From CAVPJC01 sp963705155 (GTDB taxonomy: Bacteria; Chloroflexota; Anaerolineae; Anaerolineales; UBA4823), in assembly GCA_963705155.1 (NCBI GenBank), contig CAVPJC010000020.1, positions 209,280-273,279 of the forward strand: a stretch of DNA of 64,000 nt, given 5' to 3'. The position numbers and the translations under genes are program-made. Below are positions 1 through 8,128 of the stretch, one piece after another. The notes under the pieces are model-generated. The model saw nothing but the letters and a program-made list of their open reading frames with translations. It did no database searches and had not been told where the DNA came from. The number at the start of each line of letters is the position of its first letter. Positions within the stretch are counted from its first letter, which is position 1.

Positions 1-1425
1 ACCTGATTGTCGCATGGAGCCCAAGATGGCATCCAGATAGGGGTTGCTCTCTTCCAGGCGAGCGGCGGTCAGGAAGAGTGCATTACGGTCAAACGGCTGT
101 CTTTCAATGAGATAGCCGATCGTTGCCAGGGTGGCTTCATCGGACCATTGAATATCGTCCAGACAGATCACCAGGCGGCTTTGGCGGGAAAGCTGGATAA
201 AGATCTGGCGTACGGCCTCCATGATCGATGCCCGAGCGCGCCCATGGGCCGTTTCAGCACCGGGCTCAAAGATAGGTTTACCTAGATCGGAGCGGATTTC
301 ATTCAAATCTGGCAGCAGTAAAGTGAGCTGGCTGGCCCAAATCACCGGGAAGGAACGCCACTCATCTTTTGTGACGTGGTAGCGCAATAACTCGATGATC
401 GGCTGGAATGGCAGGCTGCTCTCTGCAGGCCGGCAGGTGGTGACCATGATGCGCGGTGTGGGTTTGATGCGCTGTGTGAATTCTTTAAGCAGGCGAGATT
501 TTCCCTGACCGGATTCACCAGTGATGCAGATGCCTCCCCCATTCATAAGAGCGCGGTTGAGCTGATCCAGAATCTGGCGCCGACCGACAAATGGGGCGTC
601 AACCGTTGGGCGCAACTTCCAAACTGGCGCTGTGTCTGCCAGGTTGATCGAGACTCCGTCCTCTCGAATCTGCTGAACGAGGGCGGTAAGACGGGAGGGC
701 GGGTCGATATCCAGCTCCCGACGCAACAACGATCGAACGCGCTCATAATGATCGTGGGCCTGGTGGTAGAGACCCAGGTCGATCAACAACTGGATCAAAC
801 GGATGTTGGCATCTTCATTCAATTCATCGTGCTGCAAGGAGAATCGTGTGAGCGCCAGGGCTTCTTCCAGGCTGCCCATTGCCTGGGCGTGGTTGGCCAA
901 CCTTTCCAGAATGCGAGCATTCTGGTGTTCCATGCGCTCGGATGTGTGGGTGAGCCAATGATCGAGGGCTGCTGAACTGGGAAAGCGGGCGCCGGACAGG
1001 AAGCGTGATCCACGCCAGAGCGAGGCGGCCCGGTTGAGCAAGTGGTGGGTATGCTCAGGGAGCGGCTCATGCTGTGGGATTTGCCAGGGGATGCGCCCGG
1101 CGCGGTCGAGCAGATCTTGAAATTCGATCTGATCCACATATACCCGGTTGAAATCCAATCCAACCAGAGATGTGTCAACGGTAATGAGCTTTGCGTCTGG
1201 CAATGAAGCGCGCAGACGACTGATGGTGTCTGTCAGCCGGCGCCGGGCGGTGTTATCGGGCTCGTTTTCCCAGAAGAGGGGCAGCAGCTGGCCGCGGCTG
1301 ACCAAACCACCTTGCGAGCCCAGATAAAACAACAGGGCGCGCATGGTTCGCCGTGAGAGCGTGAATGGCTGATGGTGGTGATGTATTTCCGGCGGCCCGC
1401 ATAAAAGGATTTCGAGATCACTCAT
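1..1425 (-). CDS. BTAD/AAA-domain transcriptional regulator (SARP or MalT-like), C-terminus outside window
   Basis: An uninterrupted minus-strand frame of 475 codons runs off the left edge. Residues 1 to about 95 look like an OmpR-type winged-helix domain (RRLTDTISRLRASLPD). The next ~140 residues are helical, with a bacterial transcriptional activator domain feel (EEALALTRFSLQHDELNEDA). A P-loop ATPase follows with Walker A GESGQGKS and Walker B LVICLDDIQWSDEAT. Such STAND regulators sense a ligand or partner and switch on transcription; the target here is unknown. The ATG shares one base with the recN stop (TGATG), so translation is probably coupled to recN. No frame breaks are seen here, unlike in recN. 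The sensor domain, normally C-terminal repeats, lies beyond the window. Confidence 0.75.
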   Translation of the reverse strand, partial: MSDLEILLCGPPEIHHHHQPFTLSRRTMRALLFYLGSQGGLVSRGQLLPLFWENEPDNTARRRLTDTISRLRASLPDAKLITVDTSLVGLDFNRVYVDQIEFQDLLDRAGRIPWQIPQHEPLPEHTHHLLNRAASLWRGSRFLSGARFPSSAALDHWLTHTSERMEHQNARILERLANHAQAMGSLEEALALTRFSLQHDELNEDANIRLIQLLIDLGLYHQAHDHYERVRSLLRRELDIDPPSRLTALVQQIREDGVSINLADTAPVWKLRPTVDAPFVGRRQILDQLNRALMNGGGICITGESGQGKSRLLKEFTQRIKPTPRIMVTTCRPAESSLPFQPIIELLRYHVTKDEWRSFPVIWASQLTLLLPDLNEIRSDLGKPIFEPGAETAHGRARASIMEAVRQIFIQLSRQSRLVICLDDIQWSDEATLATIGYLIERQPFDRNALFLTAARLEESNPYLDAILGSMRQSG

Positions 1426-3166
1426 CAACTGACTGTTTTAGAAGAGATCTTGGCAACGGTTTGTAAAATTTCACGTGCCGATTGGAGTGTCCCGTTGCTG
1501 GCGCCGCCGAGCATTTGCGCCAGCTCGTAAATTCGCTCTTCCCCGGTGAGCAGGCGAACGCGGGTGAGTGTGCGCCCTGCATCCACCTGTTTTTCCACAT
1601 GGTAGTGCTGGGCGCCGAAGGCTGCAAGCTGGGGTAAATGGGTCACACATAACACCTGGTGGCGGTTGGCAAGCAGGCTCAATTTTCGTCCGACGATTCC
1701 GCCCACCTGCCCGCCGATACCCTGGTCGATCTCGTCAAAAATCAAAGTGGGGATCTGGTCGGCAGCAGGCAAGAACATTTTTCAGGGCCAGCATTAATCG
1801 GGAGGTTTCACCGCCGGAGGCGATTTTGACAAGCGGCTTGAACCCTTCGCCGGGATTGGGGGCAATCAGGAACTCCACATGCTCCAGGCCGTTGGCGTCG
1901 AAAGCAACCCTTTGGCCATCTGGCAGAGTTAAACCGTGCAAATCGGGTTTGCGTTCAAAAGCCACTTTAAAGCTGGTGCCTGACATATGCAGGCCTTCCA
2001 ATTCTGTCTCGATGGCGGCGGCCATTTTCTCGGCTTCCTGCTGCCTTTTTTGTGAAAGGGCCAGGCCGGCCTGCCCGAGCAGGCGGAGCAGGTCGCTTTC
2101 TACGGTTTCCAGGGTTTGGATGCGTTCGCTGGCATGTGAAATGGTTTCCAGTTCCTGGCGCGCCTGGCGGGCAAACGCCAGGATAGCGTCACCGAGTCGC
2201 CATATTTGCGTTTCAGGTTGTGGATCAACTCCAGGCGTTCTTCCACCTGGTCCAGACGGCGCGGGTTGAATTCGATCCCTTCCAGGTAAGTTGCGAAGCT
2301 CCAGGCTGAGGTCTGCAAGATTATCGGAGATGCGCCTGGGCCTGTTCGATGAAGCGGTCTGCGTGGGATCCAGGCGGGCCAGGCCGTTGAGGGCGTGCAC
2401 CACCTGGCCCACCAGATCGGTGACGGCCGGGATTTCAGCGCTGCCCTCATCCATGGCCTGCAAAGCTTCCTGCGCCAGCGAAGCCAGACCTTCGGCATTG
2501 GCCAGGCGGTTGCGCTCCTCGCGCAGGCTTTCTTCTTCCCCTGTGTGCAGGCGGGCTGCATCGATTTCATTGATCTGGTAAGTGAGTGTATCCACACGCC
2601 GGGCTGCATCGCGTTCGGCGCTGCGCAGATCTGCTCAGTTCCTTGCGGACGGCCTGGAGCTTTTTGTACAATGCGCTGGTAGGCAGCCAACAAATCACCC
2701 ACGGAGGCGTAGGAATCCAAAAGACCCAGGTGATGGCTTGACGTGCAGCAGGGAAAGGTGTTCGGATTGCCCATGCACATCAATCAGGTGTTCGCCGATC
2801 TCGCGCAACAATGCGACGCTGACCGAACGGCCATTGACCCGCGCAACACTGCGCCCGTTGACTGCTAATTTCACGGGCAATCGTCAACTGAGTAGGATCA
2901 TCCAGTAAATCTTCCCGCTCCAACACGGCTTTATACTGCATCACCAGCCGGGTTTCAATCTGGAAGACGCCTTCGACATAGGCACGGTCGGCCCCAGTGC
3001 GGATCATGGAGACCATCAGCCCGACCGCCGAGCAGCGTTTCACGGCGTCGATCAGGATCGACTTACCGGCGCCGGTTTCTCCTGTAAAGGTGACCAGCCC
3101 GGAACCGAACTTCAATTCAACACGGTCGATGATGGCAAAGTTTTCGATGTGTAATTCGATTAGCAT
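1425..3166 (-). CDS. recN: DNA repair ATPase RecN, frame broken at several points
   Basis: RecN is an SMC-like ATPase that acts at double-strand breaks. The start matches the family (LIELHIENFAIIDRVEL), followed by Walker A GETGAGKS. The RecN block GEHLIDVHGQSEHLSLL, the central coiled-coil stretch, the ABC signature KIASGGETSRLMLALK and Walker B IFDEIDQGIGG follow in order. Together they give about 580 codons, the normal size. The pieces sit in three alternating frames with roughly six breaks, near 2890, 2760, 2665, 2630, 2290-2220 and 1775. Several are clearly single extra bases. With all motifs conserved, sequencing error is more likely than a true pseudogene, but this cannot be settled here. 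The gene sits 8 bp after the membrane protein gene and overlaps the regulator downstream. Confidence 0.88.
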
Positions 3167-3174
3167 AGGCGAGG

Positions 3175-3703
3175 TCACATACGAATTCCAGAAAGTCGAT
3201 AATAAACCGTCGTGGTGATGGTAAAGGTGTAAACCGCCTGCCAGACGATGCCAAAAAGCATGCCCAGGCCGCCCTGAGAAATAAAAGCAAGGGCGCTGAT
3301 CAGGTTGATCAATAAAAATGGCAGGCTGCCAACTGCGACCGCCGCAGCGGTCCATCGGAACAGGCGCAGGAACGGCGCTTGCGAAGTACGGCACGCACGA
3401 TTTCGGCAATGATCACGCCGGCGATGGGGGTAAGAAAAATCGTGAAGAAACCCAGGGATGGGGATGATGCGGCTGCCGATGAATGACAGAATGGCGCTGA
3501 TGCTGAGGGATGTGACGTAGTCATACCAGACGGTGGTGTCGAAAGTTTTTTGCAGCCCGCGCACGCATTCCTTGCAGCGGTAGCCGGTGGGGGTGGAAAC
3601 GGCGCATTTTACACAGATGGGTTTTTCACAGCGATTGCAGCGCAGGCTGGGTGGAGACTTTGGGATGGTTGGCGCAATAAAGCTCCGGGATGGTGTCGGT
3701 CAT
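3175..3703 (-). CDS. Small membrane protein with N-terminal B-box-like zinc finger, frameshifted
   Basis: The ATG overlaps the nadK stop (ATGA). The reconstructed protein is about 175 residues. After MTDTIPELYCANHPK come cysteine pairs, RCNRCEKPICVKC and GYRCKECV, that fit a B-box or rhomboid-type zinc finger. The C-terminal half carries three to four hydrophobic segments (for example GFFTIFLTPIAGVIIAEIV and LPFLLINLISALAFI). The frame breaks after about codon 18 (near 3648) and twice in the membrane region (near 3450 and 3375). The family is common as a hypothetical in Chloroflexota; its function is not known to me. Position between nadK and recN suggests only co-transcription. Confidence 0.6.
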
Positions 3704-4573
3704 CGATGATTACCTGTCGAAGGGTTCTGGTTCATGTGAGGAGTAAGATTACGGTAAAAATAGCCGGGGTCCTGAAAACGCACGAAGGATACGGTGTGGT
3801 CGCTGCTGCGGGCAGTCACCTCGTCGCCATCTTCCAACACGATCGGGGTCTGGCCGTCAAGAGATACGACAGCCTGGTTATCAGATTGAGCCGTGATTTT
3901 TACGGATGAGCCTTCCGCAAGCACGATGGCGCGGTCGATGGAGAGATGGGGCGCGACCGCAACCAGCAGGATATTGCGCAGCTCGGGCGGCAGGATTGGA
4001 CCTCCGGCAGCCAGGGCATAGGCGGTGGAACCGGTGGGTGTGGCGGCGATGAGGGCGTCGGCGACATAAGTGGTCAGGTACCGGCCATCCACATCGGCGC
4101 TCAGGTGAACCGGACGGACCATCTGGCCGCGGCCAACCACAACCTCATTGAGCACATCCCAGCGTCCGACGGTCTTACCGGCATGGATGTGCTCAGCGCA
4201 GATCATCATGCGCCGTTCCAGCCAGTAATCACCGGTCAGCAGGCGGGGCAGAATGGTCTGCCATTGTGCGTACTGGAATTCCATCAAAAAACCGAAGTGA
4301 CCCAGGTTGATGCCCAGGACGGGTACACCGGATGGGCCGCAGATGTGACCGGCGCGGAGCATGGTGCCATCTCCGCCCAGCGCGATCAGCAGATCGAACG
4401 CGCCGGCTTTGATCTCTGCTGCCAGGGCTTCATCGTACAGCAGGCTGGCGGTGGCCATTACGTCAGCCTGGTTCAGCTGCGCGGCAATGATCACTGGCTG
4501 CCTCAATCGCTTCGGGCAGGCGCGGGTGGGCGGCAACAGCAACGCTCCGGGGTGGCGAGGGGGGTGTGTGCAT
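3700..4573 (-). CDS. nadK: NAD kinase (ATP-dependent)
   Basis: Phosphorylates NAD to NADP. It carries the family GGDGT motif (LLIALGGDGTMLRAGH), the NLGHFGFL segment, the NE/D motif (VLNEVVVG) and PTGSTAYALAAGGPIL. The natural start is taken at MHTPPSPPRSVAVAAHPRLP (ATG at 4573). One extra base near 4495 separates this N-terminus from the rest. About 290 residues, normal for the family. nadK next to recN is a widespread bacterial arrangement. The stop overlaps the start of the zinc-finger membrane protein. Confidence 0.9.
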
Positions 4574-4617
4574 GGCAGGACAATTATAGTAGCAAAACGG
4601 CGAATCTGTCAGCCGCT

Positions 4618-5139
4618 TCACCTCAGCTTTTGATCGCAGATGGAGCGGTGCCCACACCGGCTGCAGCGGTTGGCCGATTCATGTGAACGGTCGGCGGTTT
4701 TGCGGTGTTCCAGGGTGCGCATTTCTTCTAGCAGAGCCAGGGTGGAGGCTTCGAGGGCAGGGGTGAATTCGATCTGGTAAGTGCGGTTAGGGTAGTGCAG
4801 GATGCCGTGCGGGGGGCGTTTGCCATAAACACGGCTGACCAGCAGGCAGTAGGCGGCTAACTGGTAGATATGGGAATCGAGCGGTCCATCTGATACCTGT
4901 TTGGATTTGACTTCCACGGGGATCACCCGCTCGCCCTGCTGCACCAGGTAATCGGGTTTTCCGGTCAGCCCCAGGTGAGCGTCATAGAGAGGCTCCTCCA
5001 GCGGTCCCCAGGCACGCGTATCGGCGTAAATCACTTTTCCGCCCGGCAGACCGGCAGCGCGCTGCCGGCGGGAAGCCAGCCAGAAGAGCAGTACGGCAAA
5101 AAAAGCGGCCAGGAATGCCAGCGCCAGGGTCAGAGCCAT
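4618..5139 (-). CDS. Cas4/Dna2-like PD-(D/E)XK nuclease domain, membrane anchored
   Basis: 173 residues. Residues 1-22 form one hydrophobic helix. The RecB/Cas4 nuclease core follows: GLTGKPDYLV (D63), VIPVEVKSK (E76, K78) and the motif QLAAY (93-97). The tail has CSRCGHRSIC (C159, C162, C168), the three C-terminal cysteines of the Cas4-type iron-sulfur cluster. The fourth cysteine, N-terminal in Cas4, is found in the small gene just upstream (C15 there). Either the two are one protein broken by a frameshift, or two subunits together make the cluster. Predicted to be an exonuclease held at the membrane. No CRISPR genes are nearby. Confidence 0.75.
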   Translation of the reverse strand: MALTLALAFLAAFFAVLLFWLASRRQRAAGLPGGKVIYADTRAWGPLEEPLYDAHLGLTGKPDYLVQQGERVIPVEVKSKQVSDGPLDSHIYQLAAYCLLVSRVYGKRPPHGILHYPNRTYQIEFTPALEASTLALLEEMRTLEHRKTADRSHESANRCSRCGHRSICDQKLR

Positions 5140-5143
5140 GATC

Positions 5144-5380
5144 TTATAGCGCCTTCATGGTCAGGTAAACCGCTGCAAGTACCAGGGAGGTGAACAGCAG
5201 GAGATACGCCAAACCTCGCAAGCAGCCGGTCACCAATACGGTTCTTCCGTGCTGTGCGTGCAGCCATGCGCCGCCCGCCAGCTCGGTCTTGTTCTCCGGC
5301 TCGTGACCGGTGCGCTGGTACCACCAGGCGCGATGGCAGAAGAGATATGCGCCAATTTCAGAAGCACGGATGATTTTCAT
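5144..5380 (-). CDS. N-terminal Cas4-like segment with one membrane helix (partner or 5' part of next gene)
   Basis: 78 residues. Begins IRASEIGAYLFCHRAWWYQ, which resembles the N-terminal Cys helix of Cas4/RecB-family nucleases (normally C-x-R-x-x-Y). A charged segment and then a hydrophobic helix near the C-terminus (GLAYLLLFTSLVLAAVYLTM) follow. Its TAA lies 4 bp before the ATG of the nuclease domain, in another frame. A single-base error would fuse the two into a ~250-residue protein whose cysteines are separated from the catalytic core by a two-helix membrane hairpin. The downstream ATG has no strong ribosome-binding site of its own, which slightly favours a fused protein. Confidence 0.6.
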   Translation of the reverse strand: MKIIRASEIGAYLFCHRAWWYQRTGHEPENKTELAGGAWLHAQHGRTVLVTGCLRGLAYLLLFTSLVLAAVYLTMKAL

Positions 5381-5396
5381 ACCAACCCGACTGCCA

Positions 5397-6035
5397 TCAG
5401 CCTCTATCTTTCAGGCTTTTCTCCAGGCGGGCCATGCCTTGTTCGAGCTGCTCCTGGCGCAGGCTGATGGTCATATCGCCGCGGGTGCGCTCGTTGATGC
5501 TGCGCACGATATCCGTCAGGCGGCGCAGGCCGCCGGTGATGGCGTCTGGATAATCCATGGTGACAAGAATGGCATAGATATCATCCATGCACACCAGCAG
5601 GCGCTCCGCTTCGGTGGAGTGTCCATGCCGCAGGATATCCAGGCAGCGGCGGCGCAACTCGCCAGGCACCTCAGAGAGGCCCTGCAGGTAAGTGGCATAC
5701 TCAAGGCCCAGCTCTTCAGGGGAGGGCAGGCTGAGGTTGTTGATCAAAGCATAGACGATGGTGGCTTCGGCGTACTCCTTGAGGGCGTCTTGCGTATAGC
5801 CTGCGTGGTACAGGTCTGGGAAGTCAGCCAGCTGGGCGTGCATGGTCTGCACCAATTTTCTGGCCTCTGCCAGGTTCTCCAGGGCAGCGCTGTGCTCATC
5901 CCGGTGGACGGCACGCGTGGCGTTGGCGCAGTGGCGGGTGAGGGTGCGCGCCTGCCCCAGGGCGCGGTCACGCGCTTCGGTGCGGGTATCAAAGGATTTG
6001 CGGATACGGTCTGCGATTTCATCCAGGTTCTGCAT
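5397..6035 (-). CDS. Translin-family protein
   Basis: 212 residues, almost all helical. The block LADFPDLYHAGYTQDALKEY followed by AEATIVYALI matches the translin/TRAX superfamily signature, where acidic residues of this helix take part in RNA cleavage in TRAX. Translins bind single-stranded nucleic acid as ring-shaped octamers; the role in bacteria is not established. The gene is intact and lies between DUF3467 (7 bp gap) and the Cas4-like pair (16 bp gap), in the same direction as ssb. A single-stranded nucleic acid role would fit these neighbours, but this is inference. Confidence 0.7.
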   Translation of the reverse strand: MQNLDEIADRIRKSFDTRTEARDRALGQARTLTRHCANATRAVHRDEHSAALENLAEARKLVQTMHAQLADFPDLYHAGYTQDALKEYAEATIVYALINNLSLPSPEELGLEYATYLQGLSEVPGELRRRCLDILRHGHSTEAERLLVCMDDIYAILVTMDYPDAITGGLRRLTDIVRSINERTRGDMTISLRQEQLEQGMARLEKSLKDRG

Positions 6036-6041
6036 AGACGC

Positions 6042-6384
6042 TCACTTTGTCTCGGGATTTTCGGGGGTGGGCGGGGCGCGGAACAAATCATCGGCCAGTG
6101 AGTGACCGCCCGGGATGCGGATTTCACCGAAGGCGGTTTCAAAGCGGGCCAGGTTTTCGGTTAAGAGCCCGCGAAAAGAGCTTGGCTGCCAGCGGCGACA
6201 TGACGATGCGGGATTGGATGCGCACCGGGTTGACGCCGGGCAGGATGTGGGCAAAATCGAAGACCAGCTCGGTGGGCGAATGGGCGATGCGCACCAGGTT
6301 TACGTATTCCACCGCAAGATTGGCGGGCAGCTCCATGATGGGAGGCTGAGGAGGAGGCGGAGGCTGGGAAGGCGCAGAAGACAT
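6042..6384 (-). CDS. DUF3467 family protein, one frameshift
   Basis: About 113 residues. After a proline-rich start (MSSAPSQPPPPPQPP) comes the family core: AVEYVNLVRIAHSPTELVFD, FAHILPGVNPVRIQSRIVMS, PLAAKLF, then LLTENLARFETAFGEIRIP. The last block is in another frame because of one extra base near 6170. The ATG at 6384 is preceded by AGGAG, so it is preferred over an upstream in-frame ATG at 6402. DUF3467 proteins have no known activity. The gene sits between ssb and the translin-like gene. Confidence 0.75.
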
Positions 6385-6488
6385 GAGAGGCTCCTGGGTC
6401 AAACAAAGATGGTTAACTATTCGAGCAGGCGGCGGGAAACCACACCTGCCCGGGTGTGAGATCGACTGAAAATACCTGGAATCAGAGC

Positions 6489-6551
6489 AACCAGGGGCGC
6501 AGCTTTGTGTGGGCGACTAAAGCAGCCGCATGTTTTGCTGCGCCCCTGGTT
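6489..6551. repeat. 15-bp perfect inverted repeat between ssb and DUF3467
   Basis: AACCAGGGGCGCAGC at 6489-6503 is the exact reverse complement of 6537-6551, with a 33-base loop. It lies 20 bp after the ssb stop and about 105 bp before the DUF3467 start. Neither side has a T-run, so a simple intrinsic terminator is not supported. It could be a processing or attenuation hairpin in the ssb mRNA. Confidence 0.55.
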
Positions 6552-6570
6552 CGTTGGCAATCTTCGCAGT

Positions 6571-6990
6571 TTAGAAGGGGATATCGGCGTCGTTATCCAT
6601 GTGCCCGCCGCCCTCAGGGTAAGCTGTCTCACCTTCGGCTTCACCGCGGCTGGAGAGGAAGCGCACAGTGTTGGCGCTGATTTCAAAGGATGCGCCAGAC
6701 TTGCCATCCTGGCGCGACCAGATACGCGGCCCACCTGTAGCGGGATCGGGCACAAGGCGGCCCTCTACCAGCACTTTGCTACCTTTTTTCAGATAGGTGT
6801 TGCAGGTTTCGGCCTGTTTACCCCAGGCTGAGATGCGAAACCAGATGGTTTCCTTGACCATGGCGCCATCCGAGCCGGTGTACTGGCGGCTGGTAGCCAC
6901 GCTGAAATTGGTAACTGCCTGACCACTGGGAGTGTAGCGCATTTCAGGGTCGCGGCCGAGGTTACCGACAACAATAATGGTGTGGTACAT
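6571..6990 (-). CDS. ssb: Single-stranded DNA-binding protein
   Basis: 139 residues, full length. Starts MYHTIIVVGNLGRDPEMRY, an OB-fold beginning typical of SSB, and continues with NFSVATSRQYTG and WFRISAWGKQAETC. Ends DNDADIPF, the acidic tail that recruits repair and replication partners. The ATG at 6990 has GGAGC upstream. Coats single-stranded DNA in replication, recombination and repair. It heads the leftward gene run that includes recN. A LexA-like half-palindrome lies about 95 bp upstream. Confidence 0.95.
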   Translation of the reverse strand: MYHTIIVVGNLGRDPEMRYTPSGQAVTNFSVATSRQYTGSDGAMVKETIWFRISAWGKQAETCNTYLKKGSKVLVEGRLVPDPATGGPRIWSRQDGKSGASFEISANTVRFLSSRGEAEGETAYPEGGGHMDNDADIPF

Positions 6991-7083
6991 GGGGAAGCTC
7001 CTTTCGTTTCGGCGAGCGGGCTGTCTACAGTTCCGGGTGACCACCACCCGGGGCAGTCCATCGGTTCACTCACCGTATATACA

Positions 7084-7095
7084 GAACAATTGTAC
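7084..7095. promoter_or_regulatory. Possible LexA (SOS) box upstream of ssb
   Basis: GAAC-AATT-GTAC differs by one base from the Gram-positive-type SOS core GAAC-N4-GTTC. Next to it, TATATA at 7076-7081 could serve as a -10 for ssb on the minus strand. ssb and recN are often LexA targets, but the lexA gene is not in this window and the match is imperfect. Confidence 0.3.
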
Positions 7096-7141
7096 ACTAA
7101 ATTATTTGAAAAATGAAGAGGCAATTTTCAGGAAATCCGGT

Positions 7142-8125
7142 CTAACCTCCCCAGAGGCGGGCGATGTCGAGGAGCTCATCGATGGGACGCAACTGACCGA
7201 GCGGCAGGGCCAGGTTGTGTGTGCGGGTCAGCGGGTACTGCAGCACCTGGCTGCCGGGGGGCAGGGGCTGCGCCTGGCGGCGAAATTCGCCGCAGGTGAG
7301 ATACCCCGCCAGGATGATCTCCAGGCCGTAAACCCAGATGTTGCCCCAGGTGCCGGGCAAAGTCACGTGAGCCTGCTCGAAGACCCGGCTACGCAGGCCG
7401 ATTTGCGCCTGGGGCAGGGTGGGGGTGTGCAGGTAAGCCAGAGCATGATATTGCAACTTCGTGCGGGCGGGCTGCCTGGGGGGCAGCTCCAACTTTTCGG
7501 AGATGAATTCGCGCTCAGCATCCTGCCCGCCCAGCTCGATGGTGATGGGCGTCAGGGCATTCGACTTCAAGGTAAGCGCCCCCAGCCCGGTCCAGGAGGC
7601 AGGGCGTGACCAGAGATCAGGCAGGGGGTGGATAAAAAAGGACGGCTGTCCGGCGTGCAGGGCGCGCTCAAGGTCTTCATCCCTGGCTGTGATCAAAGCA
7701 TTGATAAAGGCAAACAGGTAAACATCCTGGTTGCGCATATTTTCCGATTCAACCTGAGTGGCGGGGACGAGAGCTGATGCTGCCAGCAGGGTATCCGGTT
7801 GGCGACGGATGAGGCGGATCACATTTTTCCGGTAGATCAGGTAACTCTTGATATCCACCCGCCGCCCGCCCAGGGCAACGTCGTAGCGGTCGGGTTCGGT
7901 GAAGGGGGTGGCGCCCAGGGTATCAAAAGGCACCTGCCTGGAAGTGAGCAGGCGGCGAAAAGACAGCTCCACCGCTTTGCCAGCCACGATGCGGCGCAGC
8001 CGGTCGAAAGGCGAGCCGCCCATGCGGTCGTAAGTGTGCGCCAGGGAGCGGCAGGCATAGGCAATGCCGCCTGAGGTCAGGTCGGGTGTGTAGGGCAGGT
8101 GGATAAAATCGGAAGCCGAGAGCAA
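7142..8125 (-). CDS. Candidate type II restriction endonuclease (PD-(D/E)XK fold)
   Basis: 327 residues, not recognised by overall sequence. The N-terminal third has a spaced acidic/lysine pattern of the PD-(D/E)XK fold: E53 in GKAVELSFRRLL, D82 in RYDVAL, then D91 and K93 in RRVDIKSYLIYRK. It begins (TTG) 3 bp after the stop of a DNA methyltransferase, the usual layout of a type II restriction pair. This position is a large part of the argument. The C-terminal part has no motif I can name. Frame is intact over the full length. Confidence 0.5.
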   Translation of the reverse strand: MLSASDFIHLPYTPDLTSGGIAYACRSLAHTYDRMGGSPFDRLRRIVAGKAVELSFRRLLTSRQVPFDTLGATPFTEPDRYDVALGGRRVDIKSYLIYRKNVIRLIRRQPDTLLAASALVPATQVESENMRNQDVYLFAFINALITARDEDLERALHAGQPSFFIHPLPDLWSRPASWTGLGALTLKSNALTPITIELGGQDAEREFISEKLELPPRQPARTKLQYHALAYLHTPTLPQAQIGLRSRVFEQAHVTLPGTWGNIWVYGLEIILAGYLTCGEFRRQAQPLPPGSQVLQYPLTRTHNLALPLGQLRPIDELLDIARLWGG

Positions 8126-8128
8126 GGC

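Noticed and set aside
1425..3166. recN as a true pseudogene
   Set aside because: All motifs remain and the breaks have the same single-base nature as those in essential genes nearby, so sequence error is the simpler reading, though not proven.
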